Assembly: GCF_009363255.1 (NCBI RefSeq)
Contig: NZ_CP045318.1
Coordinates: 1,411,001-1,475,000, forward strand
Origin: Roseivivax sp. THAF197b
GTDB lineage: Bacteria > Pseudomonadota > Alphaproteobacteria > Rhodobacterales > Rhodobacteraceae
Reading direction: 5' to 3'
Length of the DNA: 64,000 nt
The notes under the pieces were generated by a model. That model had not been told where the DNA came from. It saw only the letters and a list, made by a program, of their open reading frames with translations, and ran no database searches. The position numbers and the translations under genes are program-made. Below, in pieces: positions 18,135 to 26,100 of this stretch. The stretch's first letter is position 1; each line of letters begins with the position of its first letter.

Positions 18135-19049
18135 GTGAATATCACTCAATTGAAATGCCTGCTTGCGGCGGCGGAGACCCTGCATTTCGGACGCGCCGCG
18201 CAGTCGCTCGGTATGCTGCCTGCGACGCTTGGACGGCAGATCAAGCAACTCGAGGATCACCTCGGCGTGTCGCTGTTCACGCGCACCACGCGCGCTGTCG
18301 CACTCACGGAGGCGGGTAGTCGGATCTTGGAGGATGCCCGCGCGCTCGTCGCCCAGGCCGAGGCGTTCGAGGAAAAGGTCCGCGCCGTGCGCAGCGACGG
18401 TGAACATGTCCTCAGGGTCGGCGCGATCGATAGCGCGGCGGCCGGGTTGATTCCGCAAATCCTGCACCCGCTGCAGGCCGCGCATCCGGAGCTGAAGATC
18501 CAGATCGTCGAGCAGAAGACCATTCACCTATTGCCGAAACTTCTGAGCGGCAGCCTCGACATCGCGTTGTGCCGTCCGCCCGACATCCGGGACCCGCGAT
18601 TGGTCTTCCAGACCCTGTTCTATGAGACGGCCGTCGTCGCCCTGCCGAAATCGCATCCCCTGGCCGACCGCGAAGCGATCGAGATTGCCGATCTTGCCGA
18701 AGAGCCCCTGATCGTGCCGGACCGGCGGTCCCGACCGCATTCCCACGATCTGACCATGTCGCTGTTTCTCGGCGCGGGCCTGACGGCGCGGGTCGCGCAA
18801 ATTGCAGAAGAGAAGCAGACCATCGTCAACCTGGTGGCGGCGGGGACCGGTTTGGCCATCGTGCCGCGCTGGACGTCGCGCCTTGGCGTCAAGGGCGTGA
18901 ACTTCATTCCCCTGGCAACAACGGATGCGACCTCGCAGGCGAAACTGATCCTTGCCGCTGCATGGGCGCGGGGCACGCGAGACCGGCTTCGGGATGATTT
19001 CCTCCAGACCCTCGATGCCAATCTAGGCGTGCTCGAAGCCTCGGCCTGA
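18135..19049 (+). CDS. LysR-family regulator of the tartrate-like catabolic locus
   Basis: This 304-residue protein has an N-terminal winged helix (about 1-60; LKCLLAAAETLHFGRAAQSLGM then LEDHLGVSLFTRTTR) and a C-terminal periplasmic-binding-like effector domain (about 90-295). The alpha-1 region is a little unusual in lacking the common RLS pattern. It is divergent from the dehydrogenase-kinase operon and 126 nt upstream of the TAXI-TRAP genes, with a candidate operator on each side of it. That geometry argues that it controls both halves of the pathway; the effector is probably the imported hydroxy acid or a metabolite of it (inference). Confidence 0.93.
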   Translation: MNITQLKCLLAAAETLHFGRAAQSLGMLPATLGRQIKQLEDHLGVSLFTRTTRAVALTEAGSRILEDARALVAQAEAFEEKVRAVRSDGEHVLRVGAIDSAAAGLIPQILHPLQAAHPELKIQIVEQKTIHLLPKLLSGSLDIALCRPPDIRDPRLVFQTLFYETAVVALPKSHPLADREAIEIADLAEEPLIVPDRRSRPHSHDLTMSLFLGAGLTARVAQIAEEKQTIVNLVAAGTGLAIVPRWTSRLGVKGVNFIPLATTDATSQAKLILAAAWARGTRDRLRDDFLQTLDANLGVLEASA

Positions 19050-19050
19050 T

Positions 19051-19086
19051 TATTTCATAACTGAATATAATCCGTGACGAATTGAG
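19051..19086 (+). promoter_or_regulatory. Copy 2 of composite LysR-type operator (upstream of TAXI-TRAP genes)
   Basis: TATTTCAT-N6-ATATAATC-N6-GAATTGAG begins 2 nt after the lysR stop and points towards the transporter. It matches copy 1 at all 24 block positions; within the first 22 nt 17 positions are identical. The end is 89 nt from the start of the binding-protein gene. Confidence 0.7.
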
Positions 19087-19111
19087 TTGGAGACGCTCCT
19101 TCGACCACACT
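19082..19111 (+). promoter_or_regulatory. Putative promoter of the TAXI-TRAP operon
   Basis: TTGAGT (19082-19087) and CACACT (19106-19111) are separated by 18 nt. The -35-like hexamer is part of the conserved GAATTGAG block. The -10-like hexamer is poor (C at the first position), as expected for a promoter that needs an activator. Confidence 0.45.
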
Positions 19112-19175
19112 CTTCCTCGGAGGACGCGCCACATCAGGATGCGTCACGAGGGGAATACAACGGAGGAGGAAACCG

Positions 19176-20144
19176 ATGAAATTCACCACATTTCTTGCCG
19201 CCGCAGCATGCGTCGCAGCATTGCCGGCAGTCGCGCAGGACAATGCGGACTGGCCGAGCAGCCTGACCATCGGCACAGGCAGCCAGGGCGGCACCTATTT
19301 CGGCTATGGCAGCGGCTTCGGCGCGATGATCAGCGAAGAGCTGGGCGTCAATGCCGGCGTCGAGATCACCGGCGGCCCGGTGCAGAACGTCACGCTGGTC
19401 GAGGCGGGCGAGCATCAGCTCGGCTTCGTCACGCTCGGCCCCGCCGATGAAGCGCGCCGCGGCGAAAGCCCGCTGATGCCGGGCACGCCGCATGAAGGCG
19501 TGCGCGCGCTCTTCCCGATGTACCAGACGCCGCTGCAGGCGGCCGTGCTGGCATCCTCGGATATCGAGAGCTTCCAGGACCTCGCAGGCAAGCGCGTGGG
19601 CGTCGGCCCCGCGGGCGGCACATCGGCCACCTACTGGACGCGCTTTTTCGAGAACGCGGAAGGTTACGGCGATGTGACGATCTCCAACGCGGGCGGCTCG
19701 GACACGGCCGGTCAGCTCAAGGACGGTCTGATCGATGCGTTCGTCTATGCTGCGGGTCTGCCGACGGGCGCCTATTCGCAGCTCGCCGTCGAAAACGACG
19801 TGCGCTTCCTGTCGATGGATGACGAGACGCTGGCGACCATGAAGGAAATCGTGCCCGCAATGGCCGATTTCACCATCCCCGCGGACACCTACGAGGATCA
19901 GCCCGAGGATCTTCAGACCGTATCGCTTTGGAACTTCGCCATCGCGCATGAGGACATGCCGGAAAGCCTCGCCTACGAGATCACGGCACTCGCCATGGAA
20001 AACCATGACCGCATGATGACCAACCATGCTGCCGCACGCGAGACCCTGCCGGAGAACGTCTCCAAGAACACCGTCATCCCGTTCCACCCGGGCGCTGCCC
20101 GCTGGTTCGAGGAGAACGGCTTCGACGTGCCGTCGGTCGAGTAA
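19176..20144 (+). CDS. TAXI-family TRAP transporter solute-binding protein
   Basis: This 322-residue protein has a Sec signal peptide (about 1-21, AVAQD) after a good ribosome binding site (GGAGGA). The mature part begins PSSLTIGTGSQGGTYFGYGSGF, the start typical of TAXI proteins, and contains GKRVGVGPAGGTSATYWTRFFE. It delivers a carboxylate to the fused TRAP permease encoded next. It lies downstream of lysR behind a copy of the composite operator. A tartrate-like or malate-like ligand is inferred from the dehydrogenase; TAXI ligands are hard to predict. Confidence 0.93.
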   Translation: MKFTTFLAAAACVAALPAVAQDNADWPSSLTIGTGSQGGTYFGYGSGFGAMISEELGVNAGVEITGGPVQNVTLVEAGEHQLGFVTLGPADEARRGESPLMPGTPHEGVRALFPMYQTPLQAAVLASSDIESFQDLAGKRVGVGPAGGTSATYWTRFFENAEGYGDVTISNAGGSDTAGQLKDGLIDAFVYAAGLPTGAYSQLAVENDVRFLSMDDETLATMKEIVPAMADFTIPADTYEDQPEDLQTVSLWNFAIAHEDMPESLAYEITALAMENHDRMMTNHAAARETLPENVSKNTVIPFHPGAARWFEENGFDVPSVE

Positions 20145-20178
20145 ACCCGCGCCACATCTGGCAAAAGTCTGAACGCGC

Positions 20179-20215
20179 GCGGGCGGCGATTCCCATGTCG
20201 CCGCCCGCTTCTTTT
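20179..20215 (+). terminator. Intercistronic hairpin between TAXI binding protein and permease
   Basis: An 11-bp perfect GC-rich stem (20179-20189 with 20198-20208, 8-nt loop) is followed by TTCTTTT. It looks like an intrinsic terminator but lies inside the operon, 23 nt before the permease start. It could reduce permease expression relative to the binding protein, or protect the upstream mRNA. Confidence 0.7.
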
Positions 20216-20238
20216 CATATTCACGAGCGATCCGGACC

Positions 20239-22446
20239 ATGAGCAACGCGCAGCATAAGCACAGCCCAAACCCGGCCGAAAGCGACGGTAAGTCCGCCAT
20301 CGAGCAAGAATTGGCCCGCGCCAATGTCGACAACGACCCCGTAGCCGCGAACCAGAGGCTGTTTATCGGCAGCCGCAACTTCATCGTCGCGGCGATGTGT
20401 GTGGCCTACACGGTGTTCCACCTTCTGGTGATGAACGTCTACCCGCTGGAAACCTGGGCCTATCGCCTGACCCATGTGGGCGGCGGTCTGCTGCTCGGCT
20501 TCCTTCTGTTCGGCTCCCAGCCGTTCGGAGAGGATGCGGGACCGACCCAACGCGAAAGCCTCATGTCAAAAGTGCTGCTGGTTCTTGCCGGGGCAGGGGT
20601 CCTCTACGGCCTGATCGGTGTTGTCGCGATCTGGATCAACGGCACGCTTCTGGGCGAGATGATGCCTCCGGCCTGGGCAATGTCGACCTTCGGCATCCCG
20701 CTGACCCTCGGCACGGGCCTCGCCATCGTGCATGGCTGGGTCTTTCCCCATCGGGGGCGGATGCAATTCGCGCCGGGCGATGTGGTGCTGGCCTTGGCCG
20801 CGATCGCCTTCACGGCCTACCTGATCTTCTTCGCGCGCCAGCTTCAACTGCGTGCGGGCATGCCCATGGCCCTGCCGGGCGATATGTGGTCGGCCATCAC
20901 CGGCGTGCTGCTGATCATCGAGCTCACGCGCCGCCTTGCCGGGATGGCGCTGGTGATCATCGCGGGCGTTTTCGTGGCCTATGCTTTCGCGGGCCCCTGG
21001 CTGCCCGGGATTTTCGAGCATCGCGGCTATGACGTGAAGCGTTTCTTCTCCTACATCTTCACCGATAACGGGGTGCTCGGCGCGCCGATCGCGATCTCGT
21101 CCACCTACATCATCCTGTTCGTCGTCTTCGCGGCCTTTCTGCAGACCACGCGGGTCGGGGAATACTTCGTGAACCTCGCCTTCGCGGCTGCGGGCCATCG
21201 CCGCGGCGGTCCGGCCAAGGTGGCGATCTTCGCCTCCGGTCTCATGGGCATGATCAACGGCACCTCGGCGGGCAATGTCGTGGCGACCGGTTCGCTGACC
21301 ATCCCGATGATGAAAAAGGTGGGCTACCGGCCCCAGACCTCCGCCGCGGTGGAGGCCGCAGCCTCCACGGGCGGGCAGATCATGCCGCCGATCATGGGCG
21401 CAGGCGCCTTCATCATGGCCGAGATCACGGGCATCGCCTACATGGACATCGTCTATGCCGCGATCATCCCGGCGGTGATCTACTTCGTGTCGGTCTATTT
21501 CATGGTCGATCTGGCCGCTAAGAAGGCCAACATGATGGGCCTGCCGCGCGACCAGCTTCCCAAGCTCGCGAAACTGGCCAAGCAGATCTACCTGTTCCTC
21601 CCCATCGTGGTGCTGATCTACGCGCTCTTTGCAGGCTATTCGGTGATCCGCTGCGGTACGCTGGCGATGATCACCGCCGCGGTGGTGTCCTGGCTCACGC
21701 CGCACCGCATGGGGCCGCGGCAACTGATCCAGGCGCTCGACAACGGCGCGCGCATGGTGCTGCAGCTGGTCGCGGTCTGTGCCACGGCGGGGATCATCGT
21801 GGGGGTCATCGCCCTGACAGGCATCGGCTCGCGCTTCTCGACGGTGCTGCTGGCGCTGGCGGATCAGAGCCAGATCCTCGCGCTTTTCTTCGCCATGGTC
21901 GTGTCGATCATCCTCGGCATGGGGATGCCCACGACGGCGGCCTATGCCGTGGCGGCCTCGGTCATCGCACCGGGCGTCATCAACCTCGGCGTCGCACCGC
22001 TGACCGCGCATCTCTTCATCTTCTATTTCGCGGTGATGTCGGCAATCACGCCACCCGTGGCGCTGGCCGCCTATGCGGGCTCCGCGCTGGCCGGGTCGGA
22101 CCCGATCCGCACGAGCGTGGAGAGCTTCAAGATCGGCCTTGCGGCCTTCGTGGTGCCCTACATGTTCTTCTACTCGCCCGCGATGCTGCTCAACGGCAGT
22201 TGGTTTGACATCGCCCATATTGCTGCAACGGCGCTGGTCGGCGTGTACCTGTTGTCCTGCGCGGTGCAGGGCTGGTTCTTCGGCCACGCCAACGCGGCAG
22301 TTCGCGCAGCCCTCGGGGCGGGCGGACTGACCATGATCGCAGGCGGCTGGATTACGGACGCAATCGGGGTGGGCATCGCGATCGTTCTGGTGCTGATCCA
22401 GCGCGGACGCATGGGCGCCTCCGATTTCGCTCGTGGTGCCGACTGA
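20239..22446 (+). CDS. TRAP transporter fused permease (small plus large subunits, TAXI type)
   Basis: This 735-residue integral membrane protein fuses the four-helix small subunit (about residues 45-175) with the large DctM-like subunit (about 200-700). The large part shows FASGLMGMINGTSAGNVVATGSLTIPMMKK, EAAASTGGQIMPPIMGAGAFIM and MGMPTTAAYAVAASVIAPG, the signature of the UPF0703/TAXI fused permeases. It imports the solute with a sodium gradient. It follows its binding protein by 94 nt across a hairpin. Expression is probably controlled from the promoter at 19082. Confidence 0.94.
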   Translation: MSNAQHKHSPNPAESDGKSAIEQELARANVDNDPVAANQRLFIGSRNFIVAAMCVAYTVFHLLVMNVYPLETWAYRLTHVGGGLLLGFLLFGSQPFGEDAGPTQRESLMSKVLLVLAGAGVLYGLIGVVAIWINGTLLGEMMPPAWAMSTFGIPLTLGTGLAIVHGWVFPHRGRMQFAPGDVVLALAAIAFTAYLIFFARQLQLRAGMPMALPGDMWSAITGVLLIIELTRRLAGMALVIIAGVFVAYAFAGPWLPGIFEHRGYDVKRFFSYIFTDNGVLGAPIAISSTYIILFVVFAAFLQTTRVGEYFVNLAFAAAGHRRGGPAKVAIFASGLMGMINGTSAGNVVATGSLTIPMMKKVGYRPQTSAAVEAAASTGGQIMPPIMGAGAFIMAEITGIAYMDIVYAAIIPAVIYFVSVYFMVDLAAKKANMMGLPRDQLPKLAKLAKQIYLFLPIVVLIYALFAGYSVIRCGTLAMITAAVVSWLTPHRMGPRQLIQALDNGARMVLQLVAVCATAGIIVGVIALTGIGSRFSTVLLALADQSQILALFFAMVVSIILGMGMPTTAAYAVAASVIAPGVINLGVAPLTAHLFIFYFAVMSAITPPVALAAYAGSALAGSDPIRTSVESFKIGLAAFVVPYMFFYSPAMLLNGSWFDIAHIAATALVGVYLLSCAVQGWFFGHANAAVRAALGAGGLTMIAGGWITDAIGVGIAIVLVLIQRGRMGASDFARGAD

Positions 22447-22585
22447 GGGTAGCGGCGAAGCCCGCCCTCTGGTCGGATCAAGCGGTCATAAGGGATAAAG
22501 CGAGAGGCGCCGAAATGGCGTCTCTTCGCGCAAGGGTGCGGTGGTCCGGGCAGGACCGTTCGACCCGTCAAACCGAAGATCTGAA

Positions 22586-22620
22586 CCACGCGGCTCCGAA
22601 CATATCGGATAGCCGCGTGG
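22586..22620. terminator. Hairpin between convergent TRAP permease and LysR genes
   Basis: CCACGCGGCT (22586-22595) pairs with AGCCGCGTGG (22611-22620), and CCGA pairs with TCGG inside it, leaving a 5-nt loop and a 2-nt bulge. There is no U tract on either strand. Position suggests a bidirectional terminator or mRNA end structure. Confidence 0.55.
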
Positions 22621-22650
22621 TCACATCGACGCCTCCCGGGCAATACCGGC

Positions 22651-23583
22651 TCATTCGATCTGGACGATTCCGGCAAAACGGTCGCGGATCACGTCGCGGA
22701 TGAGGGTCGCCATGCGCTGGATCAGTTCGCGATGCGCGGCCCGCCGCCGCCACGCCAAACCGATGGAGCGTGTGAGACGATCCTTGCGAAAGGGCCGGAC
22801 AACCACGTCGCCGGTATCGCCCGAGACCTCGGAGCGCACGTAAAGCGCCGGAAGGAAACTCACGCCCATATCAAGCGCCGTCATCTGCCGCACGGCATCA
22901 AGGCTCGTCCCTTCGTAATCGCGCCGCAGGTTCGCCCCGACCTCTTCGCAAAGTGCCGCGATTTGCGTGTGTAGCCGGTAGGCGTCGGACAGACCGATGA
23001 CATCGAGCCCGGCAAGATCCGAAGGCGCAATATTCTGCCGGGCGGCGAAGGGATGATCCTGTGCCATGGCAAGCTTCAGAGGCTCCCGAAAAAGCCGCTG
23101 CGTTTCGATATCGGCGGATGAGACCGGGAGCTGCGTCAGGATGAGATCGTGCTGACCCGTCATGAGTTCGTCCTGAAGCTGCAGCGGCGTCGCGTCGCGC
23201 GCGATCACCTTGAGCGCCGGGTAGGACAGATGAAGCTGGCGCATCACATGCGGCAGCAGATAGGGGCCGAGGGTCGGGGTGGAGCCGAAGCGCACAGTTC
23301 CGCCGAAGCCCGCGCGCATATCCTGCGCCAGGGCGCGGAGCGTGTCTGCCTCATCCGCAACCCGGCGCGCCTGCTCGAGCATCGTGCGCCCGTGTGGCGT
23401 GAGGACCGCGCCGCGTTGGCCGCGCTCCACCAGTTCCACGCCGAGGGCCTCTTCCAGCGCCACGATCTGCTGGCTGAGCGACGGCTGGCTGATGCCGACA
23501 CGCTCGGCCGCGCGCCGGTAATGGCGCGTGTCCGCAAGTGCGAGGAAATAGGTCAGCTGTCTCAGCGTGAAATCTGCGGGCAT
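22651..23583 (-). CDS. OxyR-like LysR-family regulator lacking the peroxidatic cysteine
   Basis: This 310-residue protein has the OxyR layout: LRQLTYFLALADTRHYRRAAERVGISQPSLSQQI, then VELVERGQRGAVLTPHG, TPTLGPYLLPHVMRQL and SLDAVRQMTALDMGVSFLPALYV. Aligned by eye with E. coli OxyR, the peroxide-reactive Cys199 falls on Arg203 while the resolving Cys208 falls on Cys212, with the same 9-residue spacing. A normal disulfide switch is therefore not possible. It may sense another signal, or be an OxyR paralogue. It is divergent from the YdcH-like gene rather than from a catalase. Confidence 0.88.
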   Translation of the reverse strand: MPADFTLRQLTYFLALADTRHYRRAAERVGISQPSLSQQIVALEEALGVELVERGQRGAVLTPHGRTMLEQARRVADEADTLRALAQDMRAGFGGTVRFGSTPTLGPYLLPHVMRQLHLSYPALKVIARDATPLQLQDELMTGQHDLILTQLPVSSADIETQRLFREPLKLAMAQDHPFAARQNIAPSDLAGLDVIGLSDAYRLHTQIAALCEEVGANLRRDYEGTSLDAVRQMTALDMGVSFLPALYVRSEVSGDTGDVVVRPFRKDRLTRSIGLAWRRRAAHRELIQRMATLIRDVIRDRFAGIVQIE

Positions 23584-23736
23584 CCGGTTTGCTCATGCGG
23601 TATCGGGCTTCGAATAATATAGGAAAGGCCGATCAAACTTTCAGGTTTATCTGTCTTTTTCCAATCGAACGCCTTGGCCATATCGCAAGTGCGGTCGGCA
23701 AAGATCGCTTCGGCTTAAACACAGGGAGACTGAAAG

Positions 23737-23973
23737 ATGAATGGGATGCCCGCCAAGAAACGCCACTCGATCATGGCTCGGGTCGACAATCTGCGCCGAC
23801 GTCGGCGCGAGTTGGCCGCGCGGGTCTATGCCGAATTGCGCAGACCCGCGCCGTGCAGCCTGACCTTGCAGGCCCTCAAACGGGAGCGCTTGCGCCTAAA
23901 GGACGAGATTTCCCGCTTCGACGGGCTGGTGCGCCAGAAGCCGCAGTCGCGCACTCCTTTGCCAGCGGCGTAA
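23737..23973 (+). CDS. YdcH-like small protein (DUF465)
   Basis: This 78-residue basic protein has the DUF465 core: an N-terminal helix (MARVDNLRRRRRELAARVYAELRRP) and the conserved LKRERLRLKDEISRF. Such proteins form short coiled-coil hairpins of unknown function and are common in Rhodobacteraceae. The ATG at 23737 is 5 nt after GGGAGACTG. An alternative ATG at 23773 would leave a core of 66 residues. It is divergent from the OxyR-like gene. Confidence 0.75.
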   Translation: MNGMPAKKRHSIMARVDNLRRRRRELAARVYAELRRPAPCSLTLQALKRERLRLKDEISRFDGLVRQKPQSRTPLPAA

Positions 23974-24521
23974 CGCATGATGTTCGTCAGCTTTCTTTAC
24001 CGCAACAGCGGGCTCAGCCGGATGCACAGCCTCGATCTTGAGGACATGAAGCAGGCCATCTCCGAAGAAGATCATGACGGGCCGGACGGCGGAAGCCCGC
24101 ATGCGGACCGTCAAAGACCGGACCGTCATCGCCGAACGAAATCCGGGCCGCATTAATCGGTGGTTTGGGATCAGGGCAGGGGGGTGCGATGCCCCCCGCC
24201 CATGGCCAAACACACGTTGGGAGCAACAGCGTCTCCGAGAACGCGGCTTCGGCCGTGCGGCACGTACTCATCCGCCTTGCGCTCATCTCGGGGGACGCTC
24301 GAAGTGCTCTGCCTGAAAAGGTTTCCTCGGTCGCCATCCGCCCAGGCGCGCGTGAGTCCCTCTGACCGCCGCCGGTACCCTCAGCATCGCAAATCTGCCT
24401 ACCGGCGATGGACCCAATGCCGAGTACCTGTGCGCAGGCGCGCAGATATCGGGGCAAATACCCGTTTATTGCGCGGTGAAACCCAATATCCTGCATGTCG
24501 AGTCCATAATGGAGAAGATGC
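23974..24521. other. Intergenic region with strong hairpin before the pirin gene
   Basis: These 548 bases hold no gene I can support. A 59-codon open frame (23977-24156) begins 3 nt after the YdcH-like stop and could be a coupled small protein, but its C-terminal half is Arg/His/Asp low complexity. A long minus-strand frame across the region has no family features. The notable element is an extended hairpin at 24163-24211, listed separately. Confidence 0.5.
24163..24211. repeat. Extended imperfect inverted repeat (possible structured RNA)
   Basis: Three nested stems line up: GTTTGG/CCAAAC (24163-24168 with 24206-24211), GGGC/GCCC and GGGGGG/CCCCCC, closing a 7-nt loop. That gives 16 pairs in 49 nt with two small internal bulges and no U tract. 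It lies about 310 nt upstream of the pirin start. A leader structure or small RNA is possible. Confidence 0.6.
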
Positions 24522-25460
24522 ATGAGCTGGAACCCGGCCCTTGACCCGCATTGCCCCACCGGAGACGAGGTGGATGCGATCGACACGATTATCGTCCCCC
24601 GTGCGCGGGACCTCGGCGGGTTCGAGGTGCGGCGCGCGCTGCCTGCGCCCCGTCGCCAGATGGTCGGTCCGTTCATTTTCTTCGACCAGATGGGCCCCGC
24701 CGAATTTCTTCCGACGCGGGGCATGGATGTGCGGCCCCATCCGCATATCGGTCTGGCGACGATATCCTACCTGTTCAGAGGCCGCATGCATCACCGCGAC
24801 AGCCTCGGCACAGATGCGTGGATCGAGCCCGGAGCGGTGAACTGGATGGTTGCAGGGCACGGCATTACCCATTCCGAGCGTACGGACGACAAGACGCAGG
24901 TCGATCCGATGCCGTTCTTCGGCATCCAGACCTGGGTTGCGCTGCCCAGGGACCATGAGGATCGCGCACCGGAATTCGTGCACGCGGCGACCGACACGCT
25001 TCCGATGCTCGAGGGCGAAGGAAAATCGGTGCGGCTCATCCTCGGCAATGCCTGGGGGGAACGCGCGCCGGTCGAGACCGCCTCCGAGATGTTCTATGCC
25101 GATGCGACGCTTGCACCCGACGCCGCAATTCCGCTGCCCGACGAGCATGAGGATCGCGGCATCTATGTCGTGGAGGGCGCGGTCACGATCGCGGGGGAGA
25201 CCTTCGAAGCCGGTCGCATGATGGTGATCCGGCCGGGAGACCGGCTGTCCCTGAAGGCGGGGCCTTCGGGCGCTCGGGTCATGCTGCTCGGGGGCGAGAC
25301 CCTTGAAGGGTCGCGGTATATCTGGTGGAACTTCGTGGCCTCGTCGAAGGAGCGGATCGAAGAGGCGAAGGAAGCCTGGCGGGCCGGGGATTGGCAGGCA
25401 GGCCGGTTCCAGCTGCCTCCCGGTGATGACGCGGAGTTCATTCCATTGCCGGAACGATAG
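24522..25460 (+). CDS. Pirin-family protein (cupin superfamily, possible quercetinase)
   Basis: This 312-residue bicupin has the pirin motifs GPFIFFDQMGPAEF, the metal-site DVRPHPHIGLATISYLFRG with its two His, HRDSLGT and NWMVAGHGITHSER (the third His and Glu region), then the C-terminal cupin with RMMVIRPGD and YIWWNFVASSKERIEEAK. Bacterial pirins bind iron and some oxidise flavonoids or regulate pyruvate dehydrogenase. It is transcribed alone. The ATG at 24522 follows GGAGAAG (24510-24516). Confidence 0.93.
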   Translation: MSWNPALDPHCPTGDEVDAIDTIIVPRARDLGGFEVRRALPAPRRQMVGPFIFFDQMGPAEFLPTRGMDVRPHPHIGLATISYLFRGRMHHRDSLGTDAWIEPGAVNWMVAGHGITHSERTDDKTQVDPMPFFGIQTWVALPRDHEDRAPEFVHAATDTLPMLEGEGKSVRLILGNAWGERAPVETASEMFYADATLAPDAAIPLPDEHEDRGIYVVEGAVTIAGETFEAGRMMVIRPGDRLSLKAGPSGARVMLLGGETLEGSRYIWWNFVASSKERIEEAKEAWRAGDWQAGRFQLPPGDDAEFIPLPER

Positions 25461-25671
25461 GGGCGCGCGTGTCGGAATGGCGCGCCGTAAATAGTTTTGG
25501 CGCTTCATCGAGAAAGGTCTGGATGCAGCCGTCCTTCTAGATCGGGCACGTACCCCCTTGTTCCCGACTTAGGCGCGCCTTTCGCGCCGCTGTCCCAGGG
25601 ACGAGATCGCCGCGCAGGCCATCGTGGTACGTGTGCCATAGGAGGGTAAACCATCTAGTCGCAGGCGGCGC

Positions 25672-26067
25672 TCAATTCTCGATAACGGCGTCGACCTCGA
25701 TTTCGACAAGCCATTCGGGATTCACGAACCGGCTGACCGCCATGATCGTGTCCACCGGACGTGCGTCGAGACAATAGAGTTTTCGCGCCTCTATCGCGTC
25801 TTTCCAGTGACCGATATCGGTCAGGAGAACCCGAGTTCTGACGATGTCCTGCAAGCCGGACCCCGCGTCTTCAAGGGCGGCTTTGATGATCTCAAAGCAT
25901 TGTCGGGTTTGCTGAATGACATCCCCAACGCCCACCGTCCGGCCATCCGCGTCAACCGGCGCCGTGCCCCCGACCGCGATGAAATTTCCAACGCGCACCG
26001 CACGGCTGAACCCGACGATCTGCTCCATCGGGTTCCCGTTGGATACCAGGTGTCTCCGATGTCCCAT
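25672..26067 (-). CDS. RidA-family (YjgF/UK114) protein, atypical active site
   Basis: The ATG at 26067 is chosen because GGGAGG lies just upstream; a GTG at 26088 overlaps that site. The 131-residue protein has the RidA fold pattern: FIAVGGTAPVDADG, QQTRQCFEIIKAALEDAGSGLQDIVRTRVLLTDI and the C-terminal LVEIEVDAVI. The catalytic Arg of RidA (E. coli Arg105) aligns with Asp106 here (ARPVDTIM), so 2-aminoacrylate deaminase activity is unlikely. It probably belongs to another Rid subfamily. It lies 33 nt downstream of the small XRE gene. Confidence 0.87.
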   Translation of the reverse strand: MGHRRHLVSNGNPMEQIVGFSRAVRVGNFIAVGGTAPVDADGRTVGVGDVIQQTRQCFEIIKAALEDAGSGLQDIVRTRVLLTDIGHWKDAIEARKLYCLDARPVDTIMAVSRFVNPEWLVEIEVDAVIEN

Positions 26068-26100
26068 GGCGGGGCCCTCCCTGAACACTCAAGAGGAACT

